A DNA stretch of 14,781 bases from an uncultured Coriobacteriales bacterium (GTDB lineage Bacteria > Actinomycetota > Coriobacteriia > Coriobacteriales > UMGS124), in the NCBI GenBank assembly GCA_903789505.1, contig CAIFEU010000061.1:1-14781 (forward strand), written 5' to 3'. Below the pieces are notes generated by a model, which worked only from the letters and a program-made list of their open reading frames with translations, did no database searches and was not told where the DNA came from. This document shows, piece by piece, positions 6,848 through 13,232 of the stretch. Both the position numbers and the translations under genes were made by a program. Every line of letters starts with the position of its first letter. Position 1 is the first letter of the stretch.

Positions 6848-8497
6848 ATGTCCCTGTCATATGAGGGCGAGGGTCGGGGGTCTGCCGTGGGATGGAGCGG
6901 GGTCGCGTCGGGTTCTTCGGTGCAGCGGGGGCCTTCGCGGCGTTCCCGCCCGCGCCCGGACGGGCCCTCCCCCCCCGCGCGGTGCTGCGTGAGCGTCGCG
7001 CTGCTCATGTCCGCTAGCTGGCTGCGCGAGCTCGTCACCGGCCTGTCCGCGTCGGTCGAGAGCCTGCCGTATGCGCTTGTCGTCAGCGACCTCACGGCGA
7101 TTGTCGTCCTTCTCGCGTGCGCCGCAGCGCATCGCAGGCTTGAGGGGGTGGTCGCGCGCGGAGGCGTCGCCTGGCCGCTCGTGGCTCTGGGCGCCTGTGC
7201 CGGCGTCGGGCGCCTGCTGGCGACCTACGTCGGCGCCGACGGGGCGCTCGCGTGGCTCGGATGGGTCGGGCTCGTCGCGTACTCGGCGTGCGAGCCGACG
7301 CTGATGCTGGTGGCGCTGCGCGTCTGCTGCCGCGATTGTCCCACGCGCGCGGCCCTGGTCTTCTCTGCTGCCTACGCGTTCGCCGCGGCGCTGCAGCTCA
7401 TCGTCCGATGCGTCCGCGAGCCTGTGGCGGGACCGCTCATCGGGCTGCTCCCGCTGCTCGCGGGCATCGTGCTGGCGCGTTACCCGGGCATGCGGTGGAG
7501 TGGGCAGGCGGTGCCGCGGAAGGGGTGCGAGGGTGCCGGCGAGGTCGGCGAGACCGACGCCCCCGCCGCCTCCGACGGACGTGCCGACGCTGAGACGCCC
7601 ACGGGCTGCTCGACAGCCCGGGCGGTCGAGCAGCCCGTGGTCAGCTGGTCGTTCCCGCTCCGCCCCGTGGTTCTGATGGCGGTGTACAGCTTTACGTTCT
7701 ACTTCTCGCTGGCATTTTCCGCCGGCCCCAACCCGTTCGGCGCCCTTGGGATGCTGCTCGTGTCGCTGCTGACGCTCGCGGCAGCCCTCGTGCGGCGCGA
7801 CGGCTACTCGTACACCTTTCTCTATCGTCTCGCGCTGCCTCTGATGGTCGCCGACCTGATGTTCCTGTCGTTCCTCGGTGGTGACCGGACGCTTGCCGTG
7901 ATGTTCGGCAACTCGGGCAACGTCGCGTTCATGCTCTTCCTGCTCATCACGCTCACGGGCATGTGCCATCGCTACGGCATCAGCCCCACGTGGATGTTCG
8001 GCATCGTCTATGCCGCGCAGCGCCTTGCCGGCATGGTCGGGTTGCCGGCAGGGGAGGCGTTCACGGCGACGTTTCCGGTAGGCAGCGAGACATCGCGCCT
8101 GGTGATGTGCTGCGTTGTGGTTGCCGTGGTGGTGCTCTCGACCGTCATGTTCAACGACCAGGCGGTCGCGCGCTCCTTCGGGATGGTCCCCACGACCTCT
8201 CCCGCCGAAGCCTCGCGCGGGGCGGCGCTGGGCGTGACGTCTGCCGTCGACGAGGTCATGTCGTACTCCGAGCGCATCGTGTGGCGTTGTACCCTGGTCG
8301 CCCATCGCTTCGGACTCACGCAGCGCGAGCAGGAGGTTCTCGAACTGCTCGTCCAGGGGATGTCTGCCCCCGAGGTCGCGCGACTCGCCTCCATCTCGGT
8401 CGGCACGGTCAAGACGCACATCAACCACATCTATCGCAAGCTCGACGTCCACTCCCGCGAGGAGACGATGGCCCTGGTCGAACGGGCAGGTCGCTAG
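6848..8497 (+). CDS. Membrane-embedded LuxR-type transcriptional regulator
   Basis: The C-terminal 62 residues (about 488-549 of 549) are a LuxR/GerE helix-turn-helix: LTQREQEVLELLVQGMS, then VGTVKTHINHIYRKLDV. Ahead of it lie about 10-12 hydrophobic segments in two halves, split by a hydrophilic linker (about 228-270), like a small transporter fold. There is no receiver, PAS or autoinducer domain, so the membrane part is presumably the sensor. Such membrane LuxR proteins are common in Coriobacteriia beside respiratory reductase genes, and this one is divergent from the reductase cluster. The start is uncertain. ATG 6848 gives a 50-residue Arg/Ser/Pro-rich leader and has no ribosome-binding site. 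GTG 6887 has a GGGGG run 6 bases upstream. ATG 7007 starts closer to the first membrane helix. Predicted role: activate or repress the reductase cluster in response to a membrane-sensed compound. Confidence 0.85.
   Translation: MSLSYEGEGRGSAVGWSGVASGSSVQRGPSRRSRPRPDGPSPPARCCVSVALLMSASWLRELVTGLSASVESLPYALVVSDLTAIVVLLACAAAHRRLEGVVARGGVAWPLVALGACAGVGRLLATYVGADGALAWLGWVGLVAYSACEPTLMLVALRVCCRDCPTRAALVFSAAYAFAAALQLIVRCVREPVAGPLIGLLPLLAGIVLARYPGMRWSGQAVPRKGCEGAGEVGETDAPAASDGRADAETPTGCSTARAVEQPVVSWSFPLRPVVLMAVYSFTFYFSLAFSAGPNPFGALGMLLVSLLTLAAALVRRDGYSYTFLYRLALPLMVADLMFLSFLGGDRTLAVMFGNSGNVAFMLFLLITLTGMCHRYGISPTWMFGIVYAAQRLAGMVGLPAGEAFTATFPVGSETSRLVMCCVVVAVVVLSTVMFNDQAVARSFGMVPTTSPAEASRGAALGVTSAVDEVMSYSERIVWRCTLVAHRFGLTQREQEVLELLVQGMSAPEVARLASISVGTVKTHINHIYRKLDVHSREETMALVERAGR
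7599..7640. repeat. 16-bp perfect inverted repeat inside the luxR-type gene
   Basis: CCACGGGCTGCTCGAC (7599-7614) and its exact reverse complement (7625-7640) flank a 10-base loop that itself contains GCCCGGGC. The structure falls in codons about 251-265, in the linker between the two membrane halves. A GC-rich stem of this length should be very stable in mRNA. Confidence 0.85.
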
Positions 8498-8502
8498 AAG
8501 CG

Positions 8503-8545
8503 AGGCGGGGCGGGGCGCCGGATGAGCAGCGCCCCCGCCCCGCCT
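8503..8545. terminator. GC-rich bidirectional hairpin between convergent genes
   Basis: The left arm at 8503-8518 (AGGCGGGGCGGGGCGC) pairs with 8529-8545, which carries one extra C, giving a stem of about 16 bp with a single bulge and a 10-base loop. It begins 6 bp after the LuxR-type stop and ends 28 bp before the symporter stop, so it could end both convergent transcripts. No T-tract follows on either strand. Confidence 0.6.
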
Positions 8546-8572
8546 GTCCCCACTTCGGCTGTCGCGCGCCGT

Positions 8573-10015
8573 CTACTTGTTGACGACGGGCAGCACCGCC
8601 TCGTCCTTCTCGTCGAGGTTGTTCTCGTAGACGTAGTGCTGGGTCTCGCGGGCGATGACGCCACTCAGTGCCAGCACGCCGATGCAGTTGGGCACCGCCA
8701 TCAGGGCGTTCGTGATGTCGGAGATGTCCCACACCAGCGAGCCCGAGCTCACGCAGCCCCAGAAGACGAAGAACAGGAACGCGATCTGGTAGATGCGGAC
8801 GCCCCTGGAGCCGAACAGGTAGGTGATCGCGCGGTTGCCGTACTGCGCCCAGCCGAGCATCGTGGAGTAGGTGAAGCACAGCAGGCCGACGACGAGCACG
8901 AGCGGCCCGAACACGGGAATCGTCTCGAAGCAGGCGGTCGCCAGCGCCGCGCCGCCGCCGAACGCGTTCGCGCCGCCCGCCGCGAGGATGCTGTCGGCGA
9001 TCTCGGGGTCGGCGAGCATGCACGAGACCAGCGTGATGCCGGTGATGGCGCAGATGATGACCGTGTCCCAGAACGTGCCGGTCATCGACACGAGCGCCTG
9101 GCGCGCCGGGTTCTTGGTGATCGCCGAGGAGGCCACCAGCGGCGCGGAGCCCAGGCCGGACTCATTGGAGAACAGGCCGCGCTTGAAGCCGTACTGCAGG
9201 CCCAGCATCATGCCCGAGCCCACCGCGCCGCCGAACGCCGCGTGGCCGGTGAACGCGCAGCTCAGGATCAGCCCGATCGCCTCGCCCACGTAGCGGTAGT
9301 TGATGCAGATGATGATGATGCAGCACGCCGCGTAGAAGATGGCCATGAACGGGACCAGCTTCTCGCAGACGCGGGAGATGGACTTCACGCCGCCGAGGAT
9401 GACGATGCCCACCAGGATGACGCAGACGATGCCGATGAGCCAGCCCGGCACCGCGTCGCCGTTGAACAGGCTCGTGGAGTGGATTGCCCCCGCGAGGGAG
9501 TTGGACTGCACCGAGGCGCCGATGCCGAAGGACGCGATGGCGGTGAACAGCGCGAACAGCACGGCGAGAACCTTGCCGACCTTCTTGTTCTTGAGGCCGC
9601 GCTCCAGCGCGTACATCGCGCCGCCCAGCATTTCGCCGTTCTTGTCCTTGACGCGGTACTTCAGCGCCATGTAGACCTCGGAGTACTTGGTCGCCATGCC
9701 GAAGACGCCGGTGATCCACATCCAGAAGATGGCGCCCGGCCCGCCAAAGAGCAGGCCCGTGCCGACGCCCACGATGTTGCCGGTGCCAATCGTCGCCGCC
9801 AAGGCGGTCGTGAGGGCGCCGAACTGGCTGATGTCGCCCTCAGAGAAGCTCGGGTCGTCCTTGGCGATCGAGAGCGCTATCGCCTTGCCGATCTTGCGCT
9901 GGATGAACTTGGTGCGAAACGTCATGATCAGGTGGGTGCCGAGCAGCAGCCAGATCAGCGCCCAGCCCCAGACGAACGAGTCGACCGCGGAAACACCCGA
10001 AGCGAACGCTTCCAT
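8573..10015 (-). CDS. AGCS-family Na+(or H+)/alanine-type symporter
   Basis: A 480-residue integral membrane protein of normal length for the alanine or glycine:cation symporter family. The family hallmark is clear: ATIGTGNIVGVGTG (75-88) followed by GGPGAIFWMWITGVFGM (91-107), with about 10-11 hydrophobic segments throughout. Family members import alanine, glycine or related small amino acids with a cation. A TTG at 10021 opens the frame six bases earlier, but the GGGAGG ribosome-binding site would abut it with no spacer. The ATG at 10015 has the correct 6-base spacing. The gene stands alone, convergent with the LuxR-type gene and 329 bp from the phosphate transporter upstream. A plausible sigma70 promoter about 100 bp upstream suggests independent expression. 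The exact substrate is not predictable from these motifs. Confidence 0.92.
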   Translation of the reverse strand: MEAFASGVSAVDSFVWGWALIWLLLGTHLIMTFRTKFIQRKIGKAIALSIAKDDPSFSEGDISQFGALTTALAATIGTGNIVGVGTGLLFGGPGAIFWMWITGVFGMATKYSEVYMALKYRVKDKNGEMLGGAMYALERGLKNKKVGKVLAVLFALFTAIASFGIGASVQSNSLAGAIHSTSLFNGDAVPGWLIGIVCVILVGIVILGGVKSISRVCEKLVPFMAIFYAACCIIIICINYRYVGEAIGLILSCAFTGHAAFGGAVGSGMMLGLQYGFKRGLFSNESGLGSAPLVASSAITKNPARQALVSMTGTFWDTVIICAITGITLVSCMLADPEIADSILAAGGANAFGGGAALATACFETIPVFGPLVLVVGLLCFTYSTMLGWAQYGNRAITYLFGSRGVRIYQIAFLFFVFWGCVSSGSLVWDISDITNALMAVPNCIGVLALSGVIARETQHYVYENNLDEKDEAVLPVVNK

Positions 10016-10021
10016 GTGCAA

Positions 10022-10027
10022 CCTCCC
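10022..10027 (-). promoter_or_regulatory. Ribosome-binding site deciding the symporter start
   Basis: GGGAGG on the minus strand, 6 bases before the ATG at 10015 and directly touching the alternative TTG at 10021, which therefore cannot be served by it. Confidence 0.65.
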
Positions 10028-10067
10028 AGCGAGTAATGCGCGCGACGTCCCGGGTGCGTTCCGGGCG

Positions 10068-10080
10068 TGTCGTCACGACA
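10068..10080. promoter_or_regulatory. 13-bp dyad in the symporter leader
   Basis: TGTCGT and ACGACA flank a single C, a perfect 6-bp-arm dyad about 50 bp upstream of the symporter start and just past the predicted transcription start. The position suits a repressor operator. The regulator is unknown. Confidence 0.3.
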
Positions 10081-10124
10081 TGCCGACTGAATGGCTTACC
10101 AGTGTAAGGGCGGGCGCGGGGTGG

Positions 10125-10153
10125 CGTATACGTTGAGTCAATATTGTTAGCAA
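10125..10153 (-). promoter_or_regulatory. Candidate sigma70 promoter of the symporter gene
   Basis: On the minus strand TTGCTA (10148-10153) and TATACG (10125-10130) are separated by exactly 17 bp. Each box matches 4 of 6 consensus bases, and they sit in the only AT-rich part of the gap. Transcription would start near 10118, leaving a leader of about 100 nt. Confidence 0.4.
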
Positions 10154-10207
10154 CGATTCGCCTAAATAGAAATAACGCGGAAATATCCTCAGTGATTAGA
10201 AAGTAAT

Positions 10208-10219
10208 TTTGTCGACAAA
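10208..10219. promoter_or_regulatory. Perfect 12-bp palindrome TTTGTCGACAAA
   Basis: It is fully self-complementary and lies about 55 bp upstream of the predicted -35 box of the symporter promoter, a position suited to an activator or repressor dimer. Its function is inferred only from symmetry and position. Confidence 0.3.
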
Positions 10220-10344
10220 CGGTGCAAATGCGCTCCTGAGCGGTTTCGCCGCCAGCGCTGCCGGGACTCCGCGCGCCGCCACGAGGGGACGATGCGATGA
10301 GGCGGCGATGGGGCTCCGCGCGTCGCGGCGAGGTGGTCTCTCCG

Positions 10345-11616
10345 TCAGCGCCCGACCGCCTCCGACCGCGGGGACGTCGCCGCCGCTGAACCTGCCGCGC
10401 CCGCCGCGCTGCCGGCATTGCGGGCGCCGCCGCCCACGCCGCCGTCGCCATGGCCGGCACCACGGTCAGCGCCGTCGCTGGCAGTTGCGTCGCCTGTCCC
10501 CGTCGTGGCCGCCTCGCGGGAGTCGTTGACGTTGCCGGCGTTGACCGGGTCGCGGCGGGCGGCGCGGAATATCGCCAGGGCGATGACGACGGTGATCGCG
10601 AGCATTGCCGCGACCCCGCCCACGCCCAGGCGCGCCAGCGCGCAGGCGGCGGCGCCCGCCAGGCCGGCGGCGGGGAACGTCACCAGCCAGGCGGCGAGCA
10701 TGCGCCCGGCGTTGGCCCAGTTCACGGGGGTTCCGCGGCCCAGGCCTGAGCCCACGATGGACCCCGTGCACACCTGCGTGGTCGAAAGCGGGAAGCCCAG
10801 GTGCGATGAGACCAGGATCGTCGCCGCGGAGCTGCACTCGGCCGCGAAGCCCTGGGGGGTCTGGATGTCGGTCAGGCCCTTGCCCAGCGTGCGAATCACG
10901 CGCCAGCCGCCCGTGTAGGTGCCCAGCGCGATGGCGGTCCCGCACACGAGGACGACCCACGCCTGCGGCCCGCTTCCCGGCTCCTGGAGCCCCGCCGAGC
11001 ACAGGGCCAGCGTGATGATGCCCATCGTCTTCTGGGCGTCGTTGGTGCCGTGCGACAGGGCCACCAGGCAGGCGGTCACGGTCTGCCCGTGACGGAAGCC
11101 GACCTCCACCTTGCGCGAGTCGACGCTGCGCACGATGCGGTAGACGAGCCTCACTGCGGCGTACGAGACTGCCCCCGCGATGACGGGTGAGACGAGCGCG
11201 GGCAGCAGCACCTTGCCCACGACGGCGCCGAAGTTCACGCCCTGCACGCCGGCGCCCACGATCACGGCGCCCACCAGGCCGCCGAACAGGGCGTGCGAGG
11301 AGCTGGAGGGAAGCCCGGCGAGCCAGGTGAGCAGGTTCCAGATGATGGCGCCCACCAGGCCTGCCAGCACGAACGCGGCGCTGATGGTCACCTCCTGCTC
11401 GTTGATGATGCCGCCCGAGATCGTCTTGGCCACCTCGGTGGAGAGGAAGGCTCCCACCAGGTTGAGGGTTCCCGCGGCGATGACCGCGGTCCTGGGCTTG
11501 AGCGCGCCGGTGGCGATCGAGGTCGCCATCGCGTTGGCGGTGTCGTGGAACCCGTTGGTGAAGTCGAGGGCGGCGGCGACGACGAGGACCAGGACGAACA
11601 GGGTTGCCGGATCCAT
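10345..11616 (-). CDS. pit: PiT-family inorganic phosphate transporter
   Basis: A 423-residue membrane protein with the two inverted signature repeats of PiT permeases: GFHDTANAMA at 22-31 and LSHGTNDAQK at 187-196. It also has the SSSSHALFGG (104-113) and FPLSTTQVCTGSIVGSG (275-291) stretches that follow them. The family imports phosphate, usually as a neutral metal-phosphate complex, with protons or sodium. ATG 11616 matches the family's N-terminus (MDPATLF); a GAGAGGG site lies about 11 bases upstream, slightly far. An upstream extension in the same frame is not homologous-looking. The last 70 or so residues, after the final helix near 350, are Gly/Ala/Asp/Thr-rich and not part of the family core. 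The PhoU-like DUF47 partner often encoded beside pit genes is absent here. Confidence 0.92.
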   Translation of the reverse strand: MDPATLFVLVLVVAAALDFTNGFHDTANAMATSIATGALKPRTAVIAAGTLNLVGAFLSTEVAKTISGGIINEQEVTISAAFVLAGLVGAIIWNLLTWLAGLPSSSSHALFGGLVGAVIVGAGVQGVNFGAVVGKVLLPALVSPVIAGAVSYAAVRLVYRIVRSVDSRKVEVGFRHGQTVTACLVALSHGTNDAQKTMGIITLALCSAGLQEPGSGPQAWVVLVCGTAIALGTYTGGWRVIRTLGKGLTDIQTPQGFAAECSSAATILVSSHLGFPLSTTQVCTGSIVGSGLGRGTPVNWANAGRMLAAWLVTFPAAGLAGAAACALARLGVGGVAAMLAITVVIALAIFRAARRDPVNAGNVNDSREAATTGTGDATASDGADRGAGHGDGGVGGGARNAGSAAGAAGSAAATSPRSEAVGR

Positions 11617-12050
11617 GGGATGAGACGCCCTCTCTAGACAGGTGCGGCCCGTTCCCTGCCGCTCGGGACTCGTCGCAAGGCATCCGCCCATCGCAGCGGG
11701 CAGACGGTCGATGCGGTCATGCCGCGACGTTCGCGCGATGCTCGCGGGCAGACCCCCCTGCCGCGCCCGAACGCGTCCCGTCCATCCTAGGTTCGCTATG
11801 TAAGCTCTGCGTAATGAAATGCTCGTTTGGACGTAAATCGGACACATGACGGCAATATTATCGCCCGAACACTCCTGCCCGCGAATCAATTCACCTCGTC
11901 TGAACTGCTTCGATGCCCAGTAGCGGTAGATGTTGAAATCAATACACAAGCAATACGGGATGCTGACAATCGAACGCGGCGCACACAAAATGGGGGCAGC
12001 GCTCGACGGCTGCCCCCACGAGTTCGATCCATCTGTGCGTTGCCCGGTCC
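11617..12050. other. 434-bp intergenic region upstream of the phosphate transporter
   Basis: It lies between the phosphate transporter start and the S4-protein stop, both on the minus strand. The 11790-11990 part is distinctly AT-richer than the surrounding genes and probably holds the pit promoter. No -35/-10 pair with correct spacing and no clear Pho-box repeat was found by eye. A bulged hairpin lies in the leader (11743-11765), and the S4-gene terminator is at the far end. No gene is supported. Confidence 0.55.
11987..12017 (-). terminator. Intrinsic terminator of the deformylase-like/S4 unit
   Basis: GGGGGCAGC (11992-12000) and GCTGCCCCC (12009-12017) form a 9-bp perfect stem with an 8-base loop. 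On the minus strand the stem is followed by ATTTTGTGTG, a short U-tract. It lies 33 bp after the S4 gene stop. This is the best rho-independent terminator in the window. Confidence 0.75.
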
Positions 12051-12521
12051 CTAGCGGTCCCGCTGCGCCTCCGCACCGTCCGAGGCAGGACCTGCCTCCG
12101 CGGGCGACGTCGGGGTCTCCGTCGCGTCCATCCCCTGGACGGCGACGCGTACGTCCATGTCGTCGGAGATGGGGGTCGCGGGCTTGACCTTGTTCGTCGT
12201 GCCGTTCACGGTCACGAGCTTGCGCGCGATGAGCGCCTTGGCCTTCTCGCGCGACGCCGCGTAGCCGTTCGAGACCAGCCAGGCGTCGAGGCGGACCATG
12301 CCGGTCTCCGCGCGCATGCGCGCGGCGCTCGACAGTGACTCCATCGGGTCGCGCTCGTAGATTGGTCGGCCGAAGTAGTCCCGCTCAGCATGACGCGCCT
12401 GGATGCGCGCGGCGGCGTGGTCGGAGGCTCGCTGGGCGCGGGTCTTCGCGCGCGAGTCGCTGCCGTTGGTGCCGTTGGGCCCGTAGGTCAGGGAGTCCTT
12501 CGATTCCTGCTTGATGCGCAT
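12051..12521 (-). CDS. S4-domain RNA-binding protein
   Basis: A 156-residue protein. Residues 76-128 form an S4 domain: VRLDAWLVSNGYAASREKAK, then ALIARKLVTVNG, then the TNKVKPATPISDDMDVRV hairpin. The same fold opens TlyA rRNA methyltransferases and the heat-shock protein Hsp15 and binds structured RNA, mostly rRNA. No catalytic domain follows. The remainder is a basic, probably disordered N-terminal 70 residues (many Arg/Lys/Gln) and an acidic Ala/Pro/Glu tail of about 25 residues. It begins 18 bp after the deformylase-like stop, with only a G-rich GGGGCGGG region upstream as ribosome-binding site, so translation may be coupled. A role in ribosome assembly or quality control is a guess from the domain and from its neighbour's translation-related family. 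Confidence 0.8.
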   Translation of the reverse strand: MRIKQESKDSLTYGPNGTNGSDSRAKTRAQRASDHAAARIQARHAERDYFGRPIYERDPMESLSSAARMRAETGMVRLDAWLVSNGYAASREKAKALIARKLVTVNGTTNKVKPATPISDDMDVRVAVQGMDATETPTSPAEAGPASDGAEAQRDR

Positions 12522-12539
12522 GGGAGCCCGCCCCGGTCC

Positions 12540-12959
12540 CTAGACCAGCTTGCCGGCGCAGTGGTCAATCGCGTGCTGGACGACCTGCGCCTCCCAGTCG
12601 ACGAGCTTGCGGCTGCGCTCCACGAGCTTGCCGTCGAGCGGTGCCTCGTAGGCGACCTTGATCATGAAGTAGCGCGTGACCTCGTGCGGCTCGTCGAGGC
12701 TCAGGCACGACTCGGTCGTGCGGTAGGGGCGCATGGCGGCCTTGATTTTGGGGTTGAACATCACGCGGACGTCGCCGTCGTCCTCGCCGTAGGCGATGAC
12801 CGCCTTGTCCGAGCCGATCTGGTTCGCGGCAAGGCAGGCGCAGTTGTCGAGGGACGCCATCGTGTCGCGCAGGTCCTCGGCAACCTGCAGGTCGTCAATC
12901 GTGGCGGGCTGGGCAGGCTTGCTGAGGAGCTCTTGGTCCTTGACGAGCTCTTTGATCAT
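12540..12959 (-). CDS. Peptide-deformylase-like protein lacking the catalytic glutamate
   Basis: A 139-residue protein with the three deformylase motifs in order. Motif 1 is CLAANQ (42-47, for GLAAPQ) and motif 2 is ESCLS (83-87), with metal-ligand Cys85. Motif 3 is QHAIDH (128-133) in place of QHExDH. The metal ligands Cys85, His129 and His133 and the Gln47 are kept, but residue 130 is Ala (codon gcg) where the general-base Glu belongs. True deformylases remove the formyl group from nascent chains using Fe2+/Zn2+, and loss of this Glu normally abolishes activity. It resembles a short, divergent deformylase branch rather than housekeeping Def (about 165-190 residues). The start at 12959 follows a GAGGAGAG site 6 bases upstream. 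It is followed 18 bp later by the S4 gene. It may be inactive, regulatory or repurposed. Confidence 0.8.
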   Translation of the reverse strand: MIKELVKDQELLSKPAQPATIDDLQVAEDLRDTMASLDNCACLAANQIGSDKAVIAYGEDDGDVRVMFNPKIKAAMRPYRTTESCLSLDEPHEVTRYFMIKVAYEAPLDGKLVERSRKLVDWEAQVVQHAIDHCAGKLV

Positions 12960-12965
12960 GGTGCG

Positions 12966-12973
12966 CTCTCCTC
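12966..12973 (-). promoter_or_regulatory. Ribosome-binding site of the deformylase-like gene
   Basis: GAGGAGAG on the minus strand, 6 bases before the ATG at 12959. It is the same sequence as used by the flavoprotein reductase, showing the gene is normally translated despite its altered active site. Confidence 0.6.
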
Positions 12974-13094
12974 ACGTCCGGTTCGAGGCCGCTGCTGGCG
13001 GCGGCAATCCCGATAATCCTATATCAGTTGCGCCGAGCCGGTCGAGTGCGTGCGGCCAAACGCCGAGGCGTGCGCAGAAAAAGGGGTGCCCGCA

Positions 13095-13146
13095 GGCGCG
13101 GGCCTGCCAACGAGCACACGGGTGCGGGCCCGCCAACGAGCACGCG
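13095..13146. repeat. 26-bp tandem repeat, two copies
   Basis: Unit 1 (13095-13120) and unit 2 (13121-13146) agree at 23 of 26 positions and share the core GCCAACGAGCAC. They sit directly beside the terminator hairpin after the TRAP permease. No coding frame is supported across them. Confidence 0.65.
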
Positions 13147-13153
13147 AACGAGA

Positions 13154-13200
13154 ACGGCCGCCGTCACGAGCGGGGACGTCCCCCTCGCGACGGCGGCCGT
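13154..13200 (-). terminator. Long hairpin after the TRAP permease
   Basis: A 12-bp perfect outer stem (13154-13165 with 13189-13200) continues inward through CGAG/CTCG and GGGG/CCCC, with one mismatch and one bulge, to an ACGT loop. It lies 32 bp past the permease stop. The following minus-strand bases (TCTCGTTCG) are only partly U-rich, so termination efficiency is uncertain, but the stem is the strongest fold in this gap. Confidence 0.6.
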
Positions 13201-13232
13201 ACGTGGCCACGAGCGCCTTGCTGAGGTTTGGC

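Larger units (their letters stand above)
10016..10344. other. 329-bp intergenic region upstream of the symporter
   Basis: It lies between the symporter start and the phosphate transporter stop, both on the minus strand. No gene is supported. It holds the symporter ribosome-binding site, a promoter candidate, two palindromes (listed separately) and an AT-rich core at about 10127-10219. No strong terminator for the phosphate transporter was found just past 10345; only a 5-bp CCGCG/CGCGG stem is visible. Confidence 0.6.

Noticed and set aside
6857..8452. A 531-codon open frame antisense to the LuxR-type gene
   Set aside because: It is rich in Arg/His/Gly/Glu with no recognisable domain, and the opposite strand carries a clear membrane protein with a LuxR domain. 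Long antisense frames are expected at this GC content.
8522..10036. A 504-codon open frame antisense to the symporter
   Set aside because: Its composition is dominated by Arg, Asp, Ala and His with no motif, and the symporter on the other strand has unmistakable family signatures.
11617..11988. An N-terminal extension of the phosphate transporter up to 11988
   Set aside because: The 124 extra residues run through an AT-rich noncoding-like region and do not resemble PiT proteins. The ATG at 11616 gives the normal family N-terminus.
13095..13146. A CRISPR-like array
   Set aside because: There are only two adjacent imperfect copies with no spacer between them and no cas genes in the window.
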